64,000 bases of DNA from Chryseosolibacter histidinae (GTDB lineage: Bacteria; Bacteroidota; Bacteroidia; Cytophagales; Cyclobacteriaceae), in contig NZ_JAHESF010000001.1 in the NCBI RefSeq assembly GCF_018598225.1, positions 248,001 to 312,000 on the forward strand, in the 5' to 3' direction. The notes under the pieces were generated by a model that was given only the letters and a program-made list of their open reading frames with translations, was not told the origin of the DNA and did not search any database. Below, one piece after another: positions 47,801 through 56,073 of this stretch; position 1 is the stretch's first letter; every line of letters starts with the position of its first letter. The position numbers and the translations under genes are program-made.

Positions 47801-47975
47801 CATCGAGTACATGACAAGCTATTTTACCAAAGCCGATATGGAGTTATTGATCGCGCAATTCCAGTCGCTGGTGAAGGACATCGCTGAAAAACCTGACGAC
47901 CGTATTATGGACTATGTTGATCATGGCGTGGAAGCACAGCCGCAGGTAAGCAAGGATATCGCTTTCAACTTTTAA
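44853..47975 (+). CDS. NRPS protein A-PCP-C (specificity type Z, copy 1)
   Basis: The frame opens at TTG 44808, but ATG 44853 (MAFQEALLKSLTSNGNRIAM) matches the start of its paralogue at 56074 and gives 1040 residues. Order: adenylation (FTSGSTGRPKGIVG, Phe153), PCP (Ser547, IGGNSLSIM), condensation (HHIVCDG, 726-732). The A domain is unusual: FTSGSTG in place of YTSGSTG, and NLYGATE in place of NxYGPTE. Its code D-A-R-H-L-S-L-M-I-K is identical to that of the paralogue, and I cannot assign it to a known amino acid. There is no N-terminal C domain; the C domain at the end of the preceding protein must condense the residue loaded here. Confidence 0.94.
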   Translation: MAFQEALLKSLTSNGNRIAMEEGDRKLTFRDVLSRSNRITHFLRHAKATPGTLVGILLNDRVNLICSMIGVMNAGCVAVPLNPELPAKRMMHMINDLDLRCMILSSETANVCGEGEGMSRYRIEDIVAETDNVPLLSTGYPEFSEEDAIYIYFTSGSTGRPKGIVGKNGSLLQYLRWEIDEFNLDHNCRVSQFISPYFDAFLRDVFVPLLAGGTICLPPRDADFFTPSKVVSWIDRAQITLIHCVPSVFNVICSGDLSPDHFKTLRHVLLSGERIVPSQLERWYKVYGGRIGLVNLYGATETTMIRSCYRIRPEDADKTSIPVGPPIRDTRLLIAGKDLQPCKMYVPGDLYIISRYVSHGYLNSPELTHEKFFTIDQGTSSESIAFRTGDKARMIEAGNIDLIGREDRQVKIRGIRIELEEIERVLLQSRLVNNAIVMKCGDGQESLAAFVIGTTVGNADLENKLLVYLKGYLPEYMLPSNIIVMTAFPLLSNGKIDQRGLLSTLTRRQVTAPENETEKALLAVWKEILGDKEISTTDNFHQIGGNSLSIMRLIAKIYKVYNVRVALSELFNNLTIRKQAELIRRSSHDHSLAIVKAPEKPAYRLSSSQERIYFNALMDPASTAFNLPMVWEIKGEVSANHIGETFRALIQRHESLRTQFVFSNDQVHQVVSANVDLKIREITTTEESIDTTIAGLVKPFDLERAPLLRAAILSAGSRKFLFTDIHHIVCDGLSQMILFTDFLRLFQGEVLKPLALQYKDYAEWEHAHLKTNHEYITGREFWLKAFDGALPKLTLPVAVADEGEDADNGAMASFVIHEATLKRLAETLKARGITPFSGLFAIYLIYLYQLTGQEDLVIGINTAGRLQDELEGVVGMFAKTLPIRYRVNAGLRFTTFAEGVHQYLVEANSKQFYDLTDIVSELNKNRPVPVKDLFETMFSFQDHGYVQRQTSSEHFSSYALERIAAKYPLHLFATEVDGAFHFRIEYMTSYFTKADMELLIAQFQSLVKDIAEKPDDRIMDYVDHGVEAQPQVSKDIAFNF

Positions 47976-48014
47976 CGCACCATCTGAAAATTTTTCCTTA
48001 ACCTGACGCAACCT

Positions 48015-51000
48015 ATGGCTGATAAATCAAAACTGGATCTTGAGACCATCAGGGCCAACCGGAATGTTGGTGCCCGCAATTATTGGCAAAATCGCCTGGA
48101 GGGCTATACACCCGGTGTTTATTTCGACGATTCGACACAGGCCTCACGGATGGCAAAGAAGCATTATGCGACTGATACAGCCATTGCGGCGGCGCAGCTT
48201 TCCGGCATGCTGGCCAGGATTGCTACATCTGACGAAGCGAAACACATTGTGCTGCTTTCGGCGCTCGGTGTGCTTGCTCAAAAGTGTTCTGCCGCCACTG
48301 ACATCGGTGTGTTCACACCGTTGTACGCAAGCAATGGGCCGTCTCCTTTGGGGGTCATTCCTGTAAGAATGAAAAATTTCACCAGCATACAGTTTGTGAA
48401 ATTCCTGAAGGTTGTAAAGGATGATGTTGTCGAAGACCTGCGCCATGGCAATTACCCTGTCGAAAAGATATTGGGTGTCGGCAGGGAGGAGATGAGCGAT
48501 GTGCCAGTCACCGCCATGCTGGTAGAGGAGATCCATAACCTGGTGGCATTCGAGGCGTTGTCACCCGACATCCTGTTTTCTTTCAGCGTCAGGGATTCAC
48601 TGACGCTGGAGGTCAGGTACAAGATCGGAAAATTCAGCGCGTCGTACATCGCTCAATTAAGTGCGCGTTACTTCAACCTGCTGCACAATCTTCTCTCGGA
48701 AAACAGCAAGATCATTGACGATGTAGAGATGGTTTCGGATCAGGAAAAGCACATGTTGCTCTCCGGATTCAACGACACGGCTATCAATTACGAGCACCAC
48801 GAAACCATTGTGTCATTGTTCGAGCGTCAGGCACGAAGCACACCCGACAAGACGGCCCTGGTATACGAGGGGAAAAAGCTAACCTACCGGGAGCTTAACG
48901 ATCGGGCGAACGTATTGGCGCACCATCTCAGGGACAAATATCATGTGAAACCTGGCGCGCTGGTAGGGGTGGTAATGCCGCGGTCCGAGCGCATGGTGAT
49001 TGCGTTGCTGGGCATCCTGAAGTCGGGAGCAGCTTATGTTCCTGTTGATCCTTCTTATCCGAAAGACCGGATACACTACATCCTGGAAGACTCCGGGGCG
49101 AAGGTTGCATTGATGAGCCAGGCGTTGCAGGCAGCAACCCCTTTTCAGGGTGACGTGATCAACTTCGATACGTTTACCGAAGACTTTGCAGCCGATCCAG
49201 TGCCGGTGAACACACCCACAGACCTGTGTTACCTGATCTATACCTCCGGGTCAACAGGAAAGCCCAAGGGAGTAATGATCTCGCATGGCAACGTGGTCAA
49301 TTTCTTTGCGGGCATGAATGAGCGTCTGACACGGCGCCAGGACGACTGCATGCTCGCGGTCACCAGCATATCGTTCGATATTTCGGTACTCGAGATCTTC
49401 TGGACCCTCTGCCACGGAATAGAGGTAGTGGTGCACCCGTCTGACATTCCACTGACGGGTCTCGACCGGTATGTTCAGGGTGAAGACCTTTCGATCGATT
49501 TCAGCCTGTTCTTCTTCTCCAGCTACGATAACCGTGAAGAGAACAAGTACAACCTGCTGCTTGAATCGGTGAAGTATGCCGACCGCGAAGGCTTCAAAGC
49601 TGTGTGGACTCCGGAACGGCATTTCCATGAGTTTGGAGGTCTGTATCCCAACCCGGCAGTAACCAGCGCGGCGCTGGCGATGATCACCCGGCAGATCGAA
49701 TTAAGGAGTGGCAGCATCGTATCACCCCTGCACGACGTGGCCCGTATAGCCGAAGAGTGGTCTGTGGTGGATAACTTATCCGGCGGCAGGGTAGGGCTCT
49801 CTTTTGCATCGGGATGGAATCCAAACGACTTTGTTCTTGCGCCGGCCAATTATAAAGAGCGGCAGCGGATCATGTACGAGCAGATCGAAACGGTCAAAAT
49901 GCTTTGGAAAGGGGGAACCCTTAAACGTGAGAACGGATTCAACAAGGAAGTAGAGTTCAGGATCTTTCCGGCACCGGTTCAAAAAGATCTCCCCATATGG
50001 ATCACTTCCAGTGGCAATGAGGAGACCTTTAAAGCGGCCGGAGCGATCGGTGCCAACTTGCTGACCCATCTCTTAGGGCAAGACCCGGAGGAATTAGGCA
50101 AGAAGATCAGGCTTTACCGTGAAGCACTGAGGGCGAATGGCCATGACGTTGCATCCGGTAAGGTGGCATTGATGCTGCACACCTACATCGGTGACGACAT
50201 AGACGAGGTGGAGCGGCTGGTGGAGGGGCCTTTTATAGAATACCTCAAGAGCTCCATCGGCCTGAGCAAGATCCTGATAGAGGAAACGGGCCTGAAAGAC
50301 GAGGACCTGCCGAAGGAAAGAATGGATACTATTTTGAAGAATTCCTTCCGCCGTTATTATAAGACCAGTGCCTTGATCGGTACCCGCAGCAGCTGCAGTG
50401 AAATGATCCAGAAGCTGAAAAGGATCGGCGTGGATGAGATCGCGTGCCTGGTGGATTTTGGTGTGGCGCAAGACAAGGTGCTTGAAGGGCTGAAGAACCT
50501 GAAAGCATTAAAAGAGCTGTTCTCCAGGAGAGGCGATATGCTTCACCGCCCCATTACCATGATGCAATCCACACCGTCCTTCGTGAAGCTCGCCAGGGAT
50601 GGAAACGGCTCGCACAAATTTCTGAAAGCGCTGCGCCTGTTGTTGCTAGGGGGAGAGAACGTACCCCTTTCGCTGATCGATAAGCTCAGGTCTGATACGA
50701 AAGCTGATCTGTATAATATGTACGGCCCGACTGAAACAACGGTATGGTCATGCGTGCACCGGTTTGAAGAGAAGACCGGGCGCATCAGTGTAGGGAAGCC
50801 GATCGCGAATACGCAGGTCTATGTGCTGAACAAAAACCTCCAGGTGGTTCCTGCGGGCATGGCTGGAGATGTTTATATCGCCGGCGACGGACTTTCAAAA
50901 GGATACTGGCACCGTGCTGCATTGACGGCGGAACGGTTTATTGAAAATCCCTTCAGCAGGGATCGGAAAATGTATAAGACGGGCGACATCGGCAGGTGGA

Positions 51001-52913
51001 CAGCCGAGGGTACGCTTGAGCTTCTGGGAAGGGAAGACCACCAGGTGAAGATCCGGGGGTACCGGATAGAGCTGGAAGAGATCGAGAGCGCGTTGCTGGG
51101 ATATGGTACCCTGCAGGAAGCGGTGGTCATTGCCAGGGAGAAGGATGAGGAGAAGTTCCTGGTGGCGTACTATACATCTGCCATGGAAGTAGACAACGCT
51201 GCGCTGCGAAGCTACCTGTCAGGGAAACTTCCGCACTATATGGTGCCTTCGTACCTGATGCGTATAGGCCGCATGTTGGTGACACCCAACGGTAAGATTG
51301 ACCGGAAAGCATTCCCGGACCCGGAGGTCAAGGCAGGCGCGAATTACGTAAAACCATCTACGGAACAGGAACGGAAGCTGGTCAGGATCTGGGCCGGTAT
51401 CCTTCGCCTCGACGAGAACAACATTGGCATCCGCGACGACTTCTTTGCCCTGGGAGGCCATTCGATCATGGCGGTTCGTTTGATCCAGAGTATCGAACAG
51501 CATTTCTCCATTCTCCTGAACCTGAAAGAAATATTCGAATGCGCCACCGTTGAAAAGCAGTGTGCCTTGCTTGGCCGCAGCACGCACCGGAATGTCAACC
51601 CCATCAACAAGGCTGAGAAGAAAGAGTTCTATACCGTGTCGTCGGCACAGGAGCGCCTTTTCTATGAACAGATGCTGAACAAGGATAGCATTACCAGCAA
51701 CAATTCGAGCCTTTATGAGATCAAAGGAGCGCTGGATACGGAGCGGTTGAGGCAGTCATTCAGGGCACTGATAAAACGCCACGAAGGTTTAAGAACCAGT
51801 TTTTCGCTCCACGCTCAGGACCCGGTACAACAGATCGAAGCAGAAATGGATTTTGATATCTTGTTTTTGCCACCAGGCCGGTATGCCACCGTTGAAGATG
51901 CCTTTCACGATTTTGTAAGGCCATTCGACCTCCTGTCGTTCCCCCTGATCCGGTGCGCATTGTACCAGGACAGCACGCAGCGCAGGTTCCTTTTTGTGGA
52001 TATTCATCACATTGTATGCGACGGCATTTCTGTCAATGTTTTGATGAACGAATTCAAAATGATCTACGAAGGTGTGCAATTGCCTCCTGTGAGCCTGCGG
52101 TATGTCGACTACGCTCACTGGCAGAAGCACCGGAAGAACAGCTTGCATCAGAGCCGGGAGTTCTGGGCAAGGCAGCTGTCGGGCCGGCTTCCGCACATCG
52201 ATCTGCCGCTGACGGGCAACCGCGAAACTACAGAGATCTACAGGGCGTGCAGAAAAGTATTGCGGATCGACGCGGCACAGTATCAGCAGATCAAAAAGTT
52301 CACCACCGAAACGAATGTTTCAACCTTCATGTTCCTTCTGTCTGCTTATTATATCCTGCTCCACAAGATGTCGGGCAATACGGACATCATCATAGGGACC
52401 GACGCGATCGGAAGAACACACGCCGGGCTGAAGAATGTGGTCGGTACCTTCATCAACGTGCTTCCGCTGAGGATGCAGATAGCCACGCAGGCCTCGTACA
52501 GGGAATTTCTTCAGCAGGTAAAAAGTTGTGTGCTCGACGCCTTCGATAACCAGGAATTCCCTTTTGACCAGATGTTCTCGCTGGTGAACAAAGACGAGAA
52601 GAAGCAGATCATCGATGTGTATTTTTCGTCAGCCGATTTCCTCGACAACGAAGCTGAAATAAGCGCCCTGCAATTTGTTCCTACCCGCATCAACAGGCAC
52701 GTGAACACAACGCGCTATGAGCTCGAGCTGAGCGTGAGTGAAAGCGATGGGCAGCTGGATGTCATCTTCATCTACAGTGATGCCCTCTACGATGCCCAGA
52801 CGATCGAGCTATTCATGGAGTATTACGCGAACATTCTCACGGCCGCGCTCGAGAATAACCTCACCGATATCGAAACCTTCGAGCTGGAAAGCGCTGTGAA
52901 CGCCGTGGCCTGA
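48015..52913 (+). CDS. NRPS protein halfC-A(Gly, with embedded monooxygenase)-PCP-C
   Basis: In this 1632-residue protein residues 1-250 match only the C-terminal lobe of a condensation domain (ARNYWQNRLEGYTPGVYF; HIVLLSALGVLAQK; VIPVRMKNF); the lobe with HHxxxDG is absent. The adenylation domain follows (YTSGSTGKPKG, Tyr409; FDIS with Asp455) but is interrupted at about 490-838 by a luciferase-like flavin monooxygenase, then resumes (ITMMQSTPSF; NMYGPTETTVW). PCP Ser1150 and a C domain (HHIVCDG, 1331-1337) end it. The code D-I-L-Q-L-G-M-V-W-K is a glycine code. Gly A domains with such an insert are known from myxothiazol (MtaG) and melithiazol (MelG) synthesis, where the inserted enzyme oxidises the glycine alpha carbon. 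Here the module is internal, so an alpha-hydroxyglycine could remain in the peptide. Confidence 0.94.
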   Translation: MADKSKLDLETIRANRNVGARNYWQNRLEGYTPGVYFDDSTQASRMAKKHYATDTAIAAAQLSGMLARIATSDEAKHIVLLSALGVLAQKCSAATDIGVFTPLYASNGPSPLGVIPVRMKNFTSIQFVKFLKVVKDDVVEDLRHGNYPVEKILGVGREEMSDVPVTAMLVEEIHNLVAFEALSPDILFSFSVRDSLTLEVRYKIGKFSASYIAQLSARYFNLLHNLLSENSKIIDDVEMVSDQEKHMLLSGFNDTAINYEHHETIVSLFERQARSTPDKTALVYEGKKLTYRELNDRANVLAHHLRDKYHVKPGALVGVVMPRSERMVIALLGILKSGAAYVPVDPSYPKDRIHYILEDSGAKVALMSQALQAATPFQGDVINFDTFTEDFAADPVPVNTPTDLCYLIYTSGSTGKPKGVMISHGNVVNFFAGMNERLTRRQDDCMLAVTSISFDISVLEIFWTLCHGIEVVVHPSDIPLTGLDRYVQGEDLSIDFSLFFFSSYDNREENKYNLLLESVKYADREGFKAVWTPERHFHEFGGLYPNPAVTSAALAMITRQIELRSGSIVSPLHDVARIAEEWSVVDNLSGGRVGLSFASGWNPNDFVLAPANYKERQRIMYEQIETVKMLWKGGTLKRENGFNKEVEFRIFPAPVQKDLPIWITSSGNEETFKAAGAIGANLLTHLLGQDPEELGKKIRLYREALRANGHDVASGKVALMLHTYIGDDIDEVERLVEGPFIEYLKSSIGLSKILIEETGLKDEDLPKERMDTILKNSFRRYYKTSALIGTRSSCSEMIQKLKRIGVDEIACLVDFGVAQDKVLEGLKNLKALKELFSRRGDMLHRPITMMQSTPSFVKLARDGNGSHKFLKALRLLLLGGENVPLSLIDKLRSDTKADLYNMYGPTETTVWSCVHRFEEKTGRISVGKPIANTQVYVLNKNLQVVPAGMAGDVYIAGDGLSKGYWHRAALTAERFIENPFSRDRKMYKTGDIGRWTAEGTLELLGREDHQVKIRGYRIELEEIESALLGYGTLQEAVVIAREKDEEKFLVAYYTSAMEVDNAALRSYLSGKLPHYMVPSYLMRIGRMLVTPNGKIDRKAFPDPEVKAGANYVKPSTEQERKLVRIWAGILRLDENNIGIRDDFFALGGHSIMAVRLIQSIEQHFSILLNLKEIFECATVEKQCALLGRSTHRNVNPINKAEKKEFYTVSSAQERLFYEQMLNKDSITSNNSSLYEIKGALDTERLRQSFRALIKRHEGLRTSFSLHAQDPVQQIEAEMDFDILFLPPGRYATVEDAFHDFVRPFDLLSFPLIRCALYQDSTQRRFLFVDIHHIVCDGISVNVLMNEFKMIYEGVQLPPVSLRYVDYAHWQKHRKNSLHQSREFWARQLSGRLPHIDLPLTGNRETTEIYRACRKVLRIDAAQYQQIKKFTTETNVSTFMFLLSAYYILLHKMSGNTDIIIGTDAIGRTHAGLKNVVGTFINVLPLRMQIATQASYREFLQQVKSCVLDAFDNQEFPFDQMFSLVNKDEKKQIIDVYFSSADFLDNEAEISALQFVPTRINRHVNTTRYELELSVSESDGQLDVIFIYSDALYDAQTIELFMEYYANILTAALENNLTDIETFELESAVNAVA
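49485..50528 (+). other. luciferase-like (FMN-dependent) monooxygenase domain inserted in the Gly A domain
   Basis: Within the protein at 48015-52913, between A-domain core motifs A4 and A5. It opens with SIDFSLFFFSSYDNREENKY and contains FKAVWTPERHFHEFGGLYPN, IELRSGSIVSPLHDVARIAE, EWSVVDNLSGGRVGLSFASG and PIWITSSGNEETFKAAGAIG, the conserved core of the luciferase-like family found in natural-product enzymes (TIGR04020 type). All strands of a TIM-barrel oxygenase appear present and no frame break is seen at either junction, so the insertion is ancestral and probably functional. Confidence 0.9.
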
Positions 52914-52944
52914 AAAACCGGAAAACTGATAAAACAAGACTAAC

Positions 52945-54804
52945 ATGTGTGGTATCTGTGGATTTATAAGATTCAACGGCGCGGTTACGGAAGCTGACCG
53001 TGCGATCATCGGCAAGATGAACAGCAAGCTCATTCATCGCGGACCGGACGCGCAGGATACCGTTCTGTTTGACCGTGTGGCGCTGGGGTTCAGCCGGCTC
53101 AGCATCATCGGTCTCGAGAATGGCATGCAACCGATCAGGAATGAAGATGGCACCGTGGTGCTGATCTGCAATGGAGAAATATTTAACTACATAGAGCTCC
53201 GTGAGCAGCTTAAGAAAGCAGGGCATATTTTCAGAACGGCCTCTGACGTGGAAGTGATCGTGCATCTCTACGAAGACCACGGCATGGATTTCCTGAACAA
53301 GCTGAACGGCCAGTTCGCCTTTGCGTTGTACGATTTGCGGACCAACGAGCTTTTCTGTGCCCGCGACCAGATGGGCATCAACCCTTTCTTTTACACCCTC
53401 ACCGACAACGCATTCATCTTCGGGTCTGAGATCAAGGCGATTCTGGAACACCCGGAGTGTGTGCGCGAAGTGGACCGGGTTGGCCTGGACCAGGTTTTCA
53501 CCTTTGCCGGCCTGGTGAGCCCCCGCACCATGTTCAGGCACATCAATAGCCTCGAGAACGGGCATTTTATCAACGTTAACCCCAGGGGCAAGATCACGAA
53601 GGAAGAATACTGGGACCTGGTGTACCCGGAAGGCGACCCCGGGAATGGCCGATCGGTGAACGATTACGTAGACAGGCTCGAGGACTTATTCGAGGCGTCG
53701 ATCCGTTTGCGGCTGCGGGCGGATGTACCTTCGGGACTTTACCTGAGCGGGGGGCTCGACTCATCCATGATCGCCATGAAGGTGAATCAGCTGGTGCCAC
53801 AAGCGAACAAAGAAGCTTTCTCCATTGATTTTATGGAGTCACAGCATTCTGAGTCGTTGTATCAGAAGCTGATCGCACGCGAAAGCAACTCACGCCTGAA
53901 TCAGAAGACTTTCTTTTACGACGACATCAGCACACGGTTGCAGCATTCTGTTTATCACAGCGAATGTCCTATCAAAGAAACCTATAACACAGCGTCGCTG
54001 TCCTTGTCACAGGCTGTTAGATCGAAGGGCATCAAGGTGATCCTGTCAGGCGAGGGAGCCGACGAGTTCTTCGCAGGCTACGTGGGCTACCGTTTCGATA
54101 AGATGCGGGCGATGAACCCGTCGCAGTCTGCTCCGGACCCTGCTGAAGAGACCTTGCGCGAGCGGCTATGGGGCGACAGGTCTTTCTTTTATGAAATGAA
54201 CTTCCTGCAGTTCGACGAGGTGAAACGATCCCTGTATGCCGCGGATGTTGCATCGTCTTTTGAAACGATCAACTGCCTGAATTATCCGCTGCTCAACAAG
54301 GAGCGCCTGCTCAACCGGAATGTGCTGAACAAAAGAGCATACATCGATTACAAGATCCGGCTGGTAGACCACCTGGTATCGGATCACGGAGACCGGATGG
54401 CCCTTGCCAATTCAGTAGAGGTGAGATATCCCTTTCTGGATAAGGACCTGGTGGAGTACTCGACGCAAATACCGTCATCGCTGAAGCTTCATGATTTCAC
54501 GGAGAAGTACATCCTGAAAAAGATGGCCAGCCGTTTTGTGCCACAGGCTGTCTTCGAAAGGGAGAAGTTTCATTTCATTGCTCCAGGAAGCCCATACCTG
54601 TTGCAGAAGAACATTGAATATATCCAGGATATTCTTTCCTATGACCGCATCCGGCGGCAGGGATATTTCAACCCTGACAAAATAGAAGCGCTGAAAAAAA
54701 CTTACAGCCAGGAAGGATTCACCGTCAACGCGCCGTATGAAAGTGATCTGCTCATTATCGTGATCACGTTTGGCATCCTGCTCGATAAGTTCTTCAGCGC
54801 ATAA
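52945..54804 (+). CDS. asnB: glutamine-hydrolysing asparagine synthetase (AsnB family)
   Basis: The 619-residue enzyme begins MCGICGF with the nucleophile Cys2 of the glutaminase domain, which also has HRGPDAQD, RLSIIGL and CNGEIFNY. The synthetase domain (from about 230) carries the pyrophosphate loop GLYLSGGLDSSMIA and LSGEGADEFFAGY. It makes Asn from Asp, Gln and ATP, or by analogy amidates another carboxylate. Its place inside the NRPS operon, whose first module appears to load Asn, suggests it supplies that precursor; a tailoring amidation of the peptide is the alternative. It starts 31 bp after the preceding NRPS gene. Confidence 0.95.
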   Translation: MCGICGFIRFNGAVTEADRAIIGKMNSKLIHRGPDAQDTVLFDRVALGFSRLSIIGLENGMQPIRNEDGTVVLICNGEIFNYIELREQLKKAGHIFRTASDVEVIVHLYEDHGMDFLNKLNGQFAFALYDLRTNELFCARDQMGINPFFYTLTDNAFIFGSEIKAILEHPECVREVDRVGLDQVFTFAGLVSPRTMFRHINSLENGHFINVNPRGKITKEEYWDLVYPEGDPGNGRSVNDYVDRLEDLFEASIRLRLRADVPSGLYLSGGLDSSMIAMKVNQLVPQANKEAFSIDFMESQHSESLYQKLIARESNSRLNQKTFFYDDISTRLQHSVYHSECPIKETYNTASLSLSQAVRSKGIKVILSGEGADEFFAGYVGYRFDKMRAMNPSQSAPDPAEETLRERLWGDRSFFYEMNFLQFDEVKRSLYAADVASSFETINCLNYPLLNKERLLNRNVLNKRAYIDYKIRLVDHLVSDHGDRMALANSVEVRYPFLDKDLVEYSTQIPSSLKLHDFTEKYILKKMASRFVPQAVFEREKFHFIAPGSPYLLQKNIEYIQDILSYDRIRRQGYFNPDKIEALKKTYSQEGFTVNAPYESDLLIIVITFGILLDKFFSA

Positions 54805-54901
54805 CCGGCCCGTTATCTACAACCGATGCTGTCGTCTCCGGAGCGCTGATGCTGCCGCGTGAATTCGTAATACAAATCTTTAACCTTAAAACAACAAAGC
54901 C

Positions 54902-56011
54902 ATGGAAGCCATTGATACCGTAAATCAGCTCAGTCAGCTTGAGTTTCACAGGTCGTACATATGTGACAAACCTGTGGTCATTAAAGGCGGCGTGAAGAAC
55001 TCGAAAATGTTCAACCGCTGGACTCTGCCTTACCTGCAATCCAAAATAGGATCCAGGATGGTGCAGGTCAGCTACAACAAGGTGGGCGTCTTCAACTACA
55101 ATGCCGAAAGAACCAAAGTGCCCTTTGACGAGCTGATTGCGCTGGCCACCTCTGAAAGAAGTGATAACAAGTCGTACTACCTGCAACAGGCCTCCATTGT
55201 TGAGCACCTGCCCGAGCTGCTGGAAGACGTGGAGCGTCCCGGGCTGATCCTCGACACAGACATGGTGAACGATCCGTACCTGTGGCTGGGTGCCGCGGGA
55301 TGTGTATCACGCCTGCACTTCGACAACGAAGACAATTTTTTGATCCAGATCAAGGGAAGGAAAGAAGTATACCTCTTTTCCCCGGCGGATACCATTTACC
55401 TGTACCAGAGTGAAAAAGCGGGTGGTACACACATGAGTGAGATAGACCTCGACAACATCGACCATGAGCGTTTTCCGCTGGCCCGCCATGCCAGAAAATA
55501 CCATTGTATTGTGGAAGCCGGCGATATGTTGTTCATACCGCACAACTGGTGGCATCATGTGCGCTCGCTGGATACCTCCATCAGCATCAATTATTGGTTT
55601 ACACGGTTCGATGTGGTGGACAGCTCGGGACTTGAATCGGCGGGCGTGCAAGACCTCTGCGGACTCATCAAACAGTTCGTGGATAGGGGTGCAAGCATCG
55701 ATCACAAAGACGTTGACGGAGAACCGCTGCTGCTGAAAGCGATCCGGAAAGGATACGCCAATGTTGTGGAAGCCTTCCTTACGCTCGGGGCCGACCCCAA
55801 TGTTAAGTCATACCGGTCAAACCCTGACGGTACTTCGGCGCTTCTGCTCGCCATTGCAAACAGGAACCCGGAGATCGTCCGGCTCCTGCTGAGGTTTGGC
55901 GCAGATGATCTCCAGACCAGCAACAGGGCGGCGGCATTTGACCTCGCCAAAAAGCAGGGTGGCGCGCAGGTGGCGCAGCTGCTGGAAGAAAGTCTTCTCA
56001 AGACCTCGTAA
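54902..56011 (+). CDS. FIH-like JmjC (cupin_8) dioxygenase fused to ankyrin repeats
   Basis: Residues 1-240 are a JmjC/cupin_8 domain resembling factor-inhibiting HIF (FIH). The iron-binding triad appears as His139-x-Asp141 in LHFDNEDNFLIQIKGRKEVY and His218 in IPHNWWHHVRSL; Asn145 matches a conserved FIH position. Residues about 245-365 hold three ankyrin repeats (DVDGEPLLLKAIRKGYANVV; SALLLAIANRNPEIVRLLLR). FIH-type enzymes hydroxylate the beta carbon of Asn, Asp or His using 2-oxoglutarate and oxygen. In this operon it probably hydroxylates a carrier-bound or free amino acid, perhaps Asn, with the ankyrin part used for docking. FIH itself acts on ankyrin-repeat proteins, so self-modification is another possibility. 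Confidence 0.88.
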   Translation: MEAIDTVNQLSQLEFHRSYICDKPVVIKGGVKNSKMFNRWTLPYLQSKIGSRMVQVSYNKVGVFNYNAERTKVPFDELIALATSERSDNKSYYLQQASIVEHLPELLEDVERPGLILDTDMVNDPYLWLGAAGCVSRLHFDNEDNFLIQIKGRKEVYLFSPADTIYLYQSEKAGGTHMSEIDLDNIDHERFPLARHARKYHCIVEAGDMLFIPHNWWHHVRSLDTSISINYWFTRFDVVDSSGLESAGVQDLCGLIKQFVDRGASIDHKDVDGEPLLLKAIRKGYANVVEAFLTLGADPNVKSYRSNPDGTSALLLAIANRNPEIVRLLLRFGADDLQTSNRAAAFDLAKKQGGAQVAQLLEESLLKTS

Positions 56012-56073
56012 GCCGATATCCATTCAGTGCCAACGGTCTTTCACCATCGCAGACAACCCATAAACCAGATCAG

